Below, piece by piece: positions 8,604-17,169 of a stretch of DNA of 64,000 nucleotides. The stretch spans positions 124,001 through 188,000 of the forward strand of contig CANMUS010000005.1 in assembly GCA_947501215.1 (NCBI GenBank). The letters are read 5' to 3'. The notes under the pieces are model-generated. The model worked only from the letters and a program-made list of their open reading frames with translations. It was not told where the DNA came from and ran no database searches. A program made the position numbers and the translations under genes. Every line of letters begins with the position of its first letter. Positions within the stretch are counted from its first letter, which is position 1. Origin of the DNA: an uncultured Erythrobacter sp. GTDB taxonomy: Bacteria; Pseudomonadota; Alphaproteobacteria; Sphingomonadales; Sphingomonadaceae.

Positions 8604-11600
8604 TCAGGCGGCTAGCGCAGGGAGGACGGACGAGGCTCTCGACACCGGCACGAACAGCCGCGTGCGGTAGCGGATGATCTCGGTGAAGCAGCCCTTGCCC
8701 TTGTACCAGTCGAGCCGATCGGGCGAAAATCCGGTCAGTTCAAGGCGCTGTTCGCCTCCGACCAGCGAGCGCTTCACGGTGAGTGGATCGTGGCTTGCAA
8801 GGTCCAGCGGTTTGCCGCTTTCGAGGACGAGGTCGCCGATCTGGTCCGGCGCCGGACCGGTAACTCCGGAAAGACCAAAGGTATCGGCGATTGCGGCGAG
8901 ATCGATATCGAGCACTTCGCGACCGATGATCGACTGGCCGTCCTCGGCAACGAGCCGGGTGACGCGGACATGATCGCCGGGCAGGCGCTTCCAGACAGGA
9001 AGCAGCAGTCCGGTGGCGAGATGGACGCGCTCGGTCACCGGTGACTTGGCCGCTTCCTCTTCCTCGGCCAGCCAGGCGCTGGTGAACGCTGTGACGCCAA
9101 TTTCCTCCCAGTGGCTCTCACCAAGTGCTTCAAGCGTCCAGTTCGCGGAATTGAGCGGACGCAGAAGGCGTCGGCGTTCGACCACGGTCCCGTCGTCGGC
9201 GATGAGGCGCCGGGCTGGAACAGACAGCGCGACCTTGCCCGAGCGCGCATTGCGCAAGGGGATCGCGTGCGCGCTGCCGATCTCGTGCATCCGCACCAGG
9301 CGCTGCAACCGCAGAGGCCGAAGGTACCTTACCACCTCGAGCGAGACGAGGCGGGTCTCCGCTCCGGTCACGGGGTCGGTGCGCAGGAGCTCATCGGCGA
9401 GGACCGTGAAGCGATCGACCCTGATGGTTTCCAGTCCCTGGTCGAGCGTTCCGGCCTCGCGCGCGGCTTCGATCCGCGCTTCCACCAGCCCGAGATACTC
9501 GTCGAATATGGCGTTCTGCAGCGCGATCGGCAGCGCGAGGATGCGGTTGAGCCAGCGCTGGATCGTGGGGAGATTGTCGGTCAGCCCGCCATCGGGATTT
9601 TCAAGCCGGAGGCCGGTGCGCTCCACGAAGTTGCCGAAGCTCGTGGCCTCTAGCTTGCCGTCATAGAGCAGCTGGAACCAGCGGCTGAGCGCGTCGCGTG
9701 CATAGTCGCTTTCGAGATTGTCTGCCGGATCGAACAGGTTCTGTCCGCCGGTCTGGCGCTGACCTCGCGTGAGCGCGCCCAATGCATCGAGCCTGCGGGC
9801 AATGGTCGAGATGAAGCGGCGCTCGCCCTTCACATCGGTGGTGACCGGGCGGAACAGCGGGGCCGAGGCCTGGTTGGTGCGGTTGGTGCGGCCGAGCCCC
9901 TGGATGGCGTTGTCAGCGCGCCAGCCCGGCTCGAGCAGGAAATGAACCCGGCGCTGCTGGTTCCTGGCGCCCAAATCAGCATGGTAGGAACGCCCAGTCC
10001 CGCCCGCATCCGAAAAGACCAGGATGCGCTTAATTCCTTCCATGAAGCTTTGCGCTTCTGCCACGTTGGCGCTTGGGCTTCGCCGTTCGAGGCGCTGCTG
10101 GCCATCGCGCCCCAGGACAAGCCTGCGGGTTCGGCCTGTGACCTCGGCCACGGCTTCGGTTCCAAAGTGCTCGATGATCGCATCGAGCGCTGTGGCGATC
10201 GGCGGCAGCGCGCAGAGTTGCTCGATCAGTGCATCGCGTGCTGCCACGGCGCGCGGGCAGAAAACGGGATTGCCCTCCCCGTCGCTCATCGCCTCGGAGC
10301 GAAGATTGCCATCCTCGTCGGCGAAGACCTGCATCAGGCGCACCGGGAAGCTCTTCGCAAGATAGTCGATGACGTATTCACGCGGCGAGAGATCGATATC
10401 GAGCGCTTCGCGTTCCTCGTCGGAGAGGTCGGCGAGGCGCCGGTCGAGCATAGCCTCGGCGGTCGAGACCAGCTGCACGACAACCGAATGGTCTTCGCCA
10501 AGCGCCGCTTCCATCGCGGGGATCAGGCTCGGCAGTTTCATGGAGAGCAGGAGCTGGGCAAAGAAGCGCTGCTTGGTGCCTTCGAAGATCGACAGCGCCG
10601 CAGCCTTGGCGTTGCGGTTGAGCGTATCGCCGCTGTCCTCGTCGACCACGCGGGTCGCTTCGAGCGCCGCCTCGAGATTGCGGTGAATGATCGCCCAGGC
10701 CTCGGCATAGGCATCGTAGATCCGCACCTGTGCTTCGCTCAGGTTATGTTCGAGGATTTCGTACTCGACCCCGGCGAAGGACAGCGCACGGGCGAGATAG
10801 AGGCCCTGCGCCTTGAGGTCGCGGGCGACGAGTTCCATCGCCGCGACGCCGCCAGCGCGGATCTCGGTCATGAAAGCCTCGTGGGTCGGGAAAGCAGTCT
10901 CGGGTCCCCAGAGACCAAGCCGGGATGTGTAGCCAAGGTTGGCGATATCCGAAGCGCCAGTGGCAGACGCGTAGAGCACCCGGGCGCGCGGCAGATGGTT
11001 CTGCAGCCTGAGGCCCGCCATGCCCTGTTCGGAGCCCCTGACCTTGCCGCGGTTTGAAGAGCCACGGAGTGCATTGGCCATGGCGTGAGCCTCGTCGAAG
11101 GCAATCACGCCGTCGAAACTCTCACCCGCCCAGGCAAGGATCTGGTCGAGCCGCGTATCCTCGGCACGCCCCGAGCACAGCGTCGGATAAGTGACGAAGA
11201 GAATACCTTCGGACATCGTGACCGGGTGGCCGAGTTTCCAGCGCGAGAGCGGCTGGAGATCGAGCGGCAGCCCGCCAAGCGCTTCCCAGTCGCGGCGTGC
11301 ATCTTCGAGCAGCGCCTCGTTCTTGGTGATCCAGACATGTCGGCGCTCGCCTGCGAGCCAGCGATCCATGATGACCGCGGCGATCTGCCGTCCTTTGCCC
11401 GCTCCGGTTCCGTCGCCGAGGAAGAAGCCTTGGCGGTAGGAGTGTCCGTCCTCGGAGAGTTCCAGCGAGGTGCCTTCCTGGCTCACGTTGAACTGACCCG
11501 GAAGATCGCGCGCAAATGCCTGGGCAGCGTAGACCAGTGTCTCGCATTGCGCTTCGGACAGCAGGCCATCGGCCTGCCAACATGCGGGAAGGCGCGGGCA

Positions 11601-12851
11601 AACATCGGGCTGCGGTGCCGCGACCGAACCCATGGCGACCGATTCCACGAGCGGGGTGGGATGGACCGGAGCATCTTCGAAGGCGATGCGGCTGGGCCGG
11701 TAAGGCAGGTATATGCCTGCCTGTTCGGGCACAGGCGCGGGGTCGGCGAGGACCGAATAGGCAAGGTCGATCGCATTCGCCGTGGCTGCTGGTGTCGCAG
11801 CGAACGGCGCCAGCGGCCGCACCGGCGCGCTTTGGGCCGAAGTCTTGCCAACGAGGCGCACTGGCTTGCCGAGCGGCAGGCGATAGATGTTGGCGGAGGT
11901 CTGTACGCGTGGCGGAAGCGCGGTGATAAGCTCGTGGAGCGAGATGAGGTCGGCAGTATCTCCGATGATCGCAGGCGAGGACGCAGTCGGCGTCTTGTCG
12001 AACACAACCAGGCGAACAGCGATCCCCGTCCCTGTCCGGCGAAACATCTGCTGCAGCCGAGCATCGAGGAGCAGCGATGCTTCGTCCTGTTCCTTGGCGA
12101 AGGTGGAGGCGTCGAAGCCTTCAGGCATAATGGCGACGATCCTCGCCCGATTAGCAGCGGCCCGGATTGCACCGCGTAGGTGACGCATAGCGGTCTCACC
12201 GTCCTTGCCGCGTTCCAGGCTGTGAGCGAACGGCGGGTTCGTCAGCACGGCAGACGGAACATGGCCGCGAAGCAAGTCGGCGATCAGTTCCCCGTCATGC
12301 GCAGTGATGGTGGCCGTGGGGAAGACGTGGGCCAGACCGTCTCGTCTTGCCGGATCGATCTCGTTGAGAAGCAGCGAAGCGTTCTGGAGGCAACCCCAGA
12401 GAGCAAGGGCACCATCGCCTGCGGACGGTTCGAGGAGCGTGTCTTGCGCGCAGACAGCTGCGGACTTCGCCATCAGCCAGGCCAGCATTGGCGGGGTCGA
12501 GAACTGCTGGAGCTCGACCTGTGCTTCGCTGCGAACGTGCCGCGGCGGCAAGGCTGCTTCGAGCCAGTCGAACCGCGCTTCGGCTTCGTGTACATTCGTC
12601 GCCAGATCGATCCGTGAGGACTCTCGAAGCCAGAGTAGTGCGGCGATCTCGACCGCGCTGTTGTAGTCGTCGATCGTCCAGGCACCTCCCCAGTCCAGAA
12701 CACCGGCCTCTTCGGCGAACAGCCCGGAAATGTCGGTACGGGTAAGATGACGTCCCGAAGCAAGAAGCGCGGCAACTCGGGTGCCAATGGCATAGGCCAT
12801 GGGCATGGACGGCAACTGCTCGCCGGCGGGAAACAAGTCAGATTGAAACAT
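8604..12851 (-). CDS. Adenine methyltransferase / Strawberry-notch helicase fusion
   Basis: This 1415-residue protein combines two enzymes. Residues 115-260 form a class I methylase: QFSTPP, the SAM loop EPSAGDGALA (about 142) and NPPF (about 205), the signature of N6-adenine methylation. Residues 440-1010 form an SF2 helicase of the Strawberry-notch type: GDGTGAGKGRQ (about 478, Walker A), FDEAHA (about 583, Walker B), LVFSDAGGTGRSYHAD, and QGLGRTNRTNQ (about 986, arginine-finger motif). A 400-residue C-terminal region follows. Phage P1 DarB and 'polyvalent' proteins of conjugative elements have the same pairing and protect incoming DNA, so anti-restriction is a reasonable inference. The start at 12851 has AGGAGGA upstream. 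It sits between the Toprim and ParB genes on the same strand. Confidence 0.88.
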   Translation of the reverse strand: MFQSDLFPAGEQLPSMPMAYAIGTRVAALLASGRHLTRTDISGLFAEEAGVLDWGGAWTIDDYNSAVEIAALLWLRESSRIDLATNVHEAEARFDWLEAALPPRHVRSEAQVELQQFSTPPMLAWLMAKSAAVCAQDTLLEPSAGDGALALWGCLQNASLLLNEIDPARRDGLAHVFPTATITAHDGELIADLLRGHVPSAVLTNPPFAHSLERGKDGETAMRHLRGAIRAAANRARIVAIMPEGFDASTFAKEQDEASLLLDARLQQMFRRTGTGIAVRLVVFDKTPTASSPAIIGDTADLISLHELITALPPRVQTSANIYRLPLGKPVRLVGKTSAQSAPVRPLAPFAATPAATANAIDLAYSVLADPAPVPEQAGIYLPYRPSRIAFEDAPVHPTPLVESVAMGSVAAPQPDVCPRLPACWQADGLLSEAQCETLVYAAQAFARDLPGQFNVSQEGTSLELSEDGHSYRQGFFLGDGTGAGKGRQIAAVIMDRWLAGERRHVWITKNEALLEDARRDWEALGGLPLDLQPLSRWKLGHPVTMSEGILFVTYPTLCSGRAEDTRLDQILAWAGESFDGVIAFDEAHAMANALRGSSNRGKVRGSEQGMAGLRLQNHLPRARVLYASATGASDIANLGYTSRLGLWGPETAFPTHEAFMTEIRAGGVAAMELVARDLKAQGLYLARALSFAGVEYEILEHNLSEAQVRIYDAYAEAWAIIHRNLEAALEATRVVDEDSGDTLNRNAKAAALSIFEGTKQRFFAQLLLSMKLPSLIPAMEAALGEDHSVVVQLVSTAEAMLDRRLADLSDEEREALDIDLSPREYVIDYLAKSFPVRLMQVFADEDGNLRSEAMSDGEGNPVFCPRAVAARDALIEQLCALPPIATALDAIIEHFGTEAVAEVTGRTRRLVLGRDGQQRLERRSPSANVAEAQSFMEGIKRILVFSDAGGTGRSYHADLGARNQQRRVHFLLEPGWRADNAIQGLGRTNRTNQASAPLFRPVTTDVKGERRFISTIARRLDALGALTRGQRQTGGQNLFDPADNLESDYARDALSRWFQLLYDGKLEATSFGNFVERTGLRLENPDGGLTDNLPTIQRWLNRILALPIALQNAIFDEYLGLVEARIEAAREAGTLDQGLETIRVDRFTVLADELLRTDPVTGAETRLVSLEVVRYLRPLRLQRLVRMHEIGSAHAIPLRNARSGKVALSVPARRLIADDGTVVERRRLLRPLNSANWTLEALGESHWEEIGVTAFTSAWLAEEEEAAKSPVTERVHLATGLLLPVWKRLPGDHVRVTRLVAEDGQSIIGREVLDIDLAAIADTFGLSGVTGPAPDQIGDLVLESGKPLDLASHDPLTVKRSLVGGEQRLELTGFSPDRLDWYKGKGCFTEIIRYRTRLFVPVSRASSVLPALAA

Positions 12852-12926
12852 GGCAATTCGTCCTCCTGATGGGGGCATCGGGACACGCCCTCTGCCGGAT
12901 CAGGAATTCGAGAAGCTTTCTCTCCT

Positions 12927-13841
12927 CTACCGCGCCGCTTTGCGGCGCAGCCATGCTGTAAGTTCATCGTTCCAGTCGGTGTCGCGTGAGGATGGTTTGC
13001 GAACGTGGATCGTCCGCCCTTCGCGGGCATAAGCGGCCAGGCCACGCGACGCGGCCAGCTCGCCGCCAGTATCGTGATCGACGAAGAGGTGAAGCTCGGT
13101 CACGCTCTCAGGCACGCTGACGAGACCGAAGCGCTCATTGCCCAGGGTCGCCCAGACGGGAATGCCGGTGAGAGCATAGGCCGACATCGCGCTCTCGACC
13201 CCCTCGGCAAGGCCAAGCTTGCCGGAAACTGGAGCGAAGAGACGAACAGCAGCTTCACCGAGCGCGCCGAGCGCGCGTTTCGGCTTTTCGAAAGCGGCCT
13301 TGCCTGAAGCCTCGGTAGACAGGAACGTGCGGTGGATGGCGATCGGGCCCTCGTCGAGGCTGACTGCCGCGATCATGGCGGGCAGAAAGCGGGCCCGTCC
13401 TTTCGGGCCAAGCGGCGTTCGTGGAAGGAAGCGGAGCGCCGGAGATGCGGCGAGGATGCCGCGGCTTTCAAGATATGCCTTTGCCGGACTAGCACGCAGT
13501 GGCTGTGCATCGCGCCAGATCCTCAGCGCTACCGCCGAGGGTTTGCAGGTGCTGGTTGATTCGGGTTCGTTGGTGGTCGCAGAACCTGAAAAAAGCGCCG
13601 GTGCCTCGAAACCTTCACGCGCCAGAGCAGCCAGCACGCTCTGCTGATCGCATCCCGCGAAACAGTGGAAGAGGATGGCCTGTCGGCCGAGCGACACACC
13701 GAGTGACGGCGTGCGGTCATCATGCGCGGGGCAACAGGCCATGCCCTTTGTGCCGGACCATTTGCCCCCTCGCGATTCGCAAATGCGACGGGCGGTCTCG
13801 GCAAGCGACCGGTTGGGATGAGTTTGGACAGACAGGGACAT
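12927..13841 (-). CDS. Zinc-finger/Toprim primase-like protein
   Basis: This 304-residue protein starts with a CHC2-like zinc ribbon (CCPAHDDRTPSLGV ... FHCFAGC, about residues 35-70), as in DnaG-type primases. It continues with a Toprim domain: the catalytic glutamate in LAEGVESAMSAY (about 205) and DHDTGG (about 255) for metal binding. It lacks the RNA-polymerase-like middle domain of full DnaG, so it is probably a nucleotide-handling accessory protein of a mobile element. GAGGAG lies 6 bases before the ATG. It is the first gene of the minus-strand module and is followed 75 bases later by the methylase/helicase gene. Confidence 0.88.
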   Translation of the reverse strand: MSLSVQTHPNRSLAETARRICESRGGKWSGTKGMACCPAHDDRTPSLGVSLGRQAILFHCFAGCDQQSVLAALAREGFEAPALFSGSATTNEPESTSTCKPSAVALRIWRDAQPLRASPAKAYLESRGILAASPALRFLPRTPLGPKGRARFLPAMIAAVSLDEGPIAIHRTFLSTEASGKAAFEKPKRALGALGEAAVRLFAPVSGKLGLAEGVESAMSAYALTGIPVWATLGNERFGLVSVPESVTELHLFVDHDTGGELAASRGLAAYAREGRTIHVRKPSSRDTDWNDELTAWLRRKAAR

Positions 13842-13979
13842 GCGAGCTCCTCAGCATGCAAAGTGGCCCCCTCATCAGCGTTCCTCTCCTCTCCCAAAGG
13901 CAGGCATTCGCGGCTTTCCTACAGGCACATGTTCTTTTTATGTTCTCTTTCGATTCGAATCAATGGAGCACAAGACGAG

Positions 13980-14564
13980 ATGAACTGCCTCAATTGTCTG
14001 ACCGCGCTAGCGGTCGCCTGTCTGGGGATGATCGCGACCTCCTCACAGCAAGTACGCGCCCAGGATTTCACCTTGTTCGAGCACGCGATCGTTCCGCCGA
14101 AGACGGGCCAGCAGCCGGCAAGGGAATATCTTCCTGCAATCTACCAGGCCGAGCCAGCAAACGTATCCTACCGGGAAGGCTTGTATATGGCGGCGATAGC
14201 CGAGGCTGAACGCCGTTACGGGCTTCCGACCAACCTGCTTCGTGCTCTTATCTGGGCTGAGTCCCGCTTCAATCCGATGGCTGTTAGTCCAGCCGGTGCT
14301 GCCGGGCTGGCTCAGCTTATGCCGGCCACGGCGAGAGAACTGGGCGTCCGGAACCGTCATGACCCTCTTGCATCGATCAACGGTGGCGCCAGGTACCTTC
14401 GCGATATGTTGGACCGGTTCGACGCAGTCCACCTGGCCTTGGCTGCTTACAATGCTGGCCCAGGTGCCGTCTCCCGATCACGCGGCATTCCCAACAATGG
14501 TGAAACGCCGCAATATGTCCGGTCTGTGTTGGGACGTTGGCAAGCAATTGGTAGGTACAATTGA
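13980..14564 (+). CDS. Secreted lytic transglycosylase (SLT family)
   Basis: This 194-residue protein has a signal peptide (residues 1-28, ending VRAQ) and an SLT/goose-lysozyme-like domain at 75-190. It carries the catalytic glutamate Glu94 in AESRFNP, then SPAGAAGLAQLMPATA and LALAAYNAGPGAV. It should cut murein glycan strands in the periplasm. An earlier in-frame ATG at 13929 would add 17 residues before the signal peptide, and I judge the 13980 start better. Such small transglycosylases (VirB1/TrbN-like) commonly accompany conjugation genes, and the neighbours (secreted nuclease, tiny ORFs, integrase) fit a degraded transfer region. No type IV secretion genes are visible. Confidence 0.88.
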   Translation: MNCLNCLTALAVACLGMIATSSQQVRAQDFTLFEHAIVPPKTGQQPAREYLPAIYQAEPANVSYREGLYMAAIAEAERRYGLPTNLLRALIWAESRFNPMAVSPAGAAGLAQLMPATARELGVRNRHDPLASINGGARYLRDMLDRFDAVHLALAAYNAGPGAVSRSRGIPNNGETPQYVRSVLGRWQAIGRYN

Positions 14565-14628
14565 CGAAACTACCTGATTTCCGGCTATTGTCTGAAATCA
14601 TGTGCCGGAATGAAGACGGACAACGCCA

Positions 14629-15180
14629 GTGAATGAGACCCCAGGTGAGCCGTTCGACTTTCGCAAGGCGTTGAAGGCACAGAAGCGCCGGAAGCTGAGA
14701 AAGGAGATCGCGTTGGGTTTGGGAGCATTCGCGATCGTATTTGCTGGAGGGATGCTGGCACTCAACTGGCCAGTCCATGATGCCAGCCTTGCTAACGACG
14801 ATCAGCAGCCTCAGGCTTTATTCCAGCAAGCAAGCTCCCCACAATTCGACATCTGCGGATCCATCCGGCGCACATGCGTCGTGGATGGAGATACTTTCTG
14901 GCTTGATGGCGTGAAGATCCGGATTGCCGACATCGACACTCCCGAGATCAGCGAGCCTCGTTGCGACTATGAATACCAGCTCGGCATGCGCGCGACACAC
15001 CGCCTTGTCGAATTGCTGAATGGCGGGCCCTTCGAACTGAGGACCATCGGTAGCAGAGACGAGGATCAGTACGGTCGCAAATTGCGGGTTGTAACGCGCG
15101 GCGGCCGCTCGCTTGGCGATCAGCTGGTCAGCGAAGGCCTGGCGCGAACCTGGACCGGGAGACGTGAACCATGGTGCTGA
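14629..15180 (+). CDS. Membrane-anchored thermonuclease (SNase family)
   Basis: This 183-residue protein has a basic N-terminus and one membrane anchor (about 28-50), then a staphylococcal-nuclease domain. VVDGDTFWLDGVKIRIADID holds the calcium-binding Asp and first Arg, DTPEI holds the general-base Glu, and DQYGRKLR holds the second Arg. All catalytic positions appear present. It should cleave nucleic acids outside the cytoplasmic membrane. The start is GTG at 14629. The stop overlaps the next ORF, so it heads a small translational unit. Nucleases of this type are often found in conjugative-element transfer regions. Confidence 0.88.
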   Translation: MNETPGEPFDFRKALKAQKRRKLRKEIALGLGAFAIVFAGGMLALNWPVHDASLANDDQQPQALFQQASSPQFDICGSIRRTCVVDGDTFWLDGVKIRIADIDTPEISEPRCDYEYQLGMRATHRLVELLNGGPFELRTIGSRDEDQYGRKLRVVTRGGRSLGDQLVSEGLARTWTGRREPWC

Positions 15181-15365
15181 ACCGCGATCAGGAATTGTGG
15201 GCCGTCGCGCTCTGGGTCGAAAAGAACCATGGCGAAGAGGGAACCGCGTATATCGCGCAGCAAATCCAGCGGCTATCCAACGAAGGGGGCGAGGCAGGCA
15301 TAGCAACGTGGAAGACTGTTGCTGAGCGCTTCGATCAGCTTAGCTGCCAAAGCTCTACGAACTGA
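15171..15365 (+). CDS. Small conserved-looking protein, 64 aa
   Basis: The ATG lies inside the last codons of the nuclease gene (10-base overlap), so translation is probably coupled. The 64-residue product (starting MVLNRDQELWAVALWVEKNHG) is acidic and helical with a repeated Trp pattern, and has no signal or membrane segment. It resembles the small proteins annotated as DUF6961 in sphingomonads, from memory and unverified. Function unknown. Confidence 0.68.
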   Translation: MVLNRDQELWAVALWVEKNHGEEGTAYIAQQIQRLSNEGGEAGIATWKTVAERFDQLSCQSSTN

Positions 15366-15376
15366 GGCTCGGCACG

Positions 15377-15481
15377 ATGCGGAAGTGGCTTAAGGTCTGG
15401 GGCATCAGAATTGAGTTCGCCTTGCTCGCGTCAGTGTCCCTGATAGGGCTCGTCCTGAGCCTTCAATCCTGCACTGGCTGA
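15377..15481 (+). CDS. Putative 34-aa membrane peptide or lipopeptide
   Basis: This short ORF begins 11 bases after the preceding stop. It encodes a basic start (MRKWLKVWGIR), a hydrophobic segment (residues 14-29) and the end LQSCTG, which has a lipobox-like Cys three residues from the C-terminus. The upstream GAGGC is only a weak ribosome-binding site. Its position in the transglycosylase-nuclease run suggests a real gene, but its length leaves doubt. Confidence 0.38.
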   Translation: MRKWLKVWGIRIEFALLASVSLIGLVLSLQSCTG

Positions 15482-15501
15482 GAAGAAATTCGTTCTTCCG
15501 A

Positions 15502-16725
15502 TCAACCATTCGCAAACTTTCCCATGATGACCTTTCCTCCTGTCCGGAGCTCATCGAGGTAGTCGCTCCACCATTGAGCCATGCGCACGCGCTCTTCCCA
15601 ATGTTTGCCGCGATGGTAGATGCCACGCACAACATTGCTGTCGCCATGTGCCAGGGCACGCTCGATCGCATCGGGATTCCAAAGGCCCGACTCGTTCAGG
15701 AATGTCGATGCTGTCGCCCGGAGTCCATGCGCGGTGACTTCTTCCTTCGAATATCCCATGCGACGAAATGCGGCATTGAGCGTGTTTTCACTCATGGGAC
15801 GCTTGGAGCTGCGCGCAGACGGGAAGACATATCCTTCGCGGCCGAGCATCTCGGCCAGGTCTGTGAGATAACCTCTAACTTGCTTGGACAGCGGGACGGC
15901 ATGCGCTCGGCGCGCTTTCATTTTACCGGCAGGGATCTTCCAGACCCCATCGACCAGGTCGATCTCATGCCATTCGGCGTGGCGGAGTTCGCCGGGACGT
16001 ACGAACACATGCGGCGCGATCTGCAAAGCAAACTTGGTCACCATGTAGCCAGTGAAGTCGTCGATTGCGCGCAGCAGCCCGCCTAGCTCGGTGGGCTCGA
16101 GGATTGCTGCATAATGCGTGGCTCTCGGCGTTACGAGAGCGCCCCTCAGCATACTGGTCGGATCGGATTTGCAGCGGGTGGTAGCGACACCGTAGCGAAA
16201 CACGCGGCCTGCGAACGAGCGGCATTTCTTCGCAGTCTCGTGCTTACCAGTGGCTTCCAGTCGTTTCAGAGGAGCCAGGACTTCGAACGGCTCGATCTCG
16301 TGGATGGGTCGGTTACCGATGGCAGGCGCAAGCTTGTCGAGGAAATAATTGGCCTTGACGATCGTGCCATCGGCGCGGCCATTCTGGACCATCATCTGCT
16401 CGATATATTCACGCGCGACTGCCTCGAACGTCTGTGCAGAAAGGAACTCGGCGCGGATTTTCCGCTTCCGCTTCTCAAAGGCCGGGTCGCCCCCAGAAGC
16501 AACAGCTCGTCGTGCCTCGTAGGCTGCGTCTCGGGCTTGCTTGAGGCTGATGTCAGGATAGCTGCCGATGCAGAGCTTCTTTTGCGCACCACCGATCCGG
16601 TATCGGAATCGCCAAAGCTTGCTGCCGGTCGGCGTGACCTCAACATATAGGCCGCGCTCATCGGTTACCTTGTACGGTTTGTCCTTGGGCTTGAGAGTGC
16701 GGAGGCGAGTATCTGTCAGCGGCAT
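15502..16725 (-). CDS. P4-type tyrosine integrase of a genomic island
   Basis: This 407-residue protein has the DUF4102 arm-binding domain at its N-terminus (LTDTRLRTLKPKDKPYKVTD), a SAM-like core-binding domain (about 100-190), and a catalytic domain. The catalytic Arg is in RPGELRHAEW, Lys in KMKARR, His-Arg in HGLR, and the final His and Tyr in ALAHGDSNVVRGIYHRG. All active-site residues are present. It lies 165 bases from the 3' end of a tRNA-Leu gene and on the same strand, the classic position for a P4-like integrase that inserts in tRNA genes. It defines the right-hand, tRNA end of the accessory region. Confidence 0.95.
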   Translation of the reverse strand: MPLTDTRLRTLKPKDKPYKVTDERGLYVEVTPTGSKLWRFRYRIGGAQKKLCIGSYPDISLKQARDAAYEARRAVASGGDPAFEKRKRKIRAEFLSAQTFEAVAREYIEQMMVQNGRADGTIVKANYFLDKLAPAIGNRPIHEIEPFEVLAPLKRLEATGKHETAKKCRSFAGRVFRYGVATTRCKSDPTSMLRGALVTPRATHYAAILEPTELGGLLRAIDDFTGYMVTKFALQIAPHVFVRPGELRHAEWHEIDLVDGVWKIPAGKMKARRAHAVPLSKQVRGYLTDLAEMLGREGYVFPSARSSKRPMSENTLNAAFRRMGYSKEEVTAHGLRATASTFLNESGLWNPDAIERALAHGDSNVVRGIYHRGKHWEERVRMAQWWSDYLDELRTGGKVIMGKFANG

Positions 16726-16890
16726 GTGGGGGCCTTTTCATCTGGGCCTTTGCGAAACGGCCTCAAAAGGCCCACAAAAGTGTCTGGAACCCCCGAGAAC
16801 AGGCGGGACGATCCGGAACGATCCAAGGGCCAAATCCCTAGGATTTCTGCGGGTTTTATAGATTATTTGGGTGAACGTGAGAAGAACAAA
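16726..16890. other. Integrase-tRNA spacer with short repeats (candidate att/arm sites)
   Basis: This 165-base stretch has no gene. It holds GGGCCTTT twice as a direct repeat near 16733 and 16744, an inverted AAAGGCCC near 16765, and ACGATCC twice (about 16809-16824). Clusters of this kind are where arm-type integrase or excisionase sites lie. I found no second copy of the tRNA 3' end elsewhere in the window. Confidence 0.4.
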
Positions 16891-16977
16891 TGGTGCCCAG
16901 AAGAGGACTCGAACCTCCACGCCCTTGCGAGCGCCGCCACCTGAAGACGGTGCGTCTACCAATTCCGCCATCTGGGC
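16891..16977 (-). tRNA. tRNA-Leu(CAG)
   Basis: This 87-nt class II tRNA is read on the minus strand. The acceptor GCCCAGA pairs with TCTGGGC, followed by ACCA with an encoded CCA end. The D-loop is GCGGAATTGGTAGACGC. The anticodon stem CCGTC/GGCGG has loop TTCAGGT, with anticodon CAG (plus-strand CTG at 16941-16943). There is a long variable arm and a TTCGAGT T-loop. It is intact, so island insertion left or restored a functional 3' end. Confidence 0.96.
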
Positions 16978-17026
16978 ACACATGCGGCAACCGGTCGTCT
17001 GTGCCGGGCCGCGGGTAGGAGCGCGC

Positions 17027-17055
17027 CACTAGCGAAGGGGGACGATTCTTGTCAA
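17027..17055 (-). promoter_or_regulatory. Promoter of tRNA-Leu
   Basis: On the minus strand TTGACA (17055-17050) is followed after exactly 17 bases by CTAGTG (17032-17027) and a GC-rich discriminator. That is the form I associate with stable-RNA promoters in this group. It would start transcription about 43 bases before the tRNA. Confidence 0.65.
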
Positions 17056-17169
17056 CTGCAATCGCATGGCTCTCGAAGCCGTCGCGCTCCTCAGAACGCT
17101 TGCGGCGCGGCGCGGGTTGTGGCTAGGGGCGCAACGACAATTCTTACGATCCGGACACAGGCAGTAGCG

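Noticed and set aside
1-16890. A second copy of the tRNA-Leu 3' end as left attachment site
   Set aside because: No stretch of 15 or more bases matching 16891-16930 was found by eye in the accessory region; only short chance likenesses such as near 12610.
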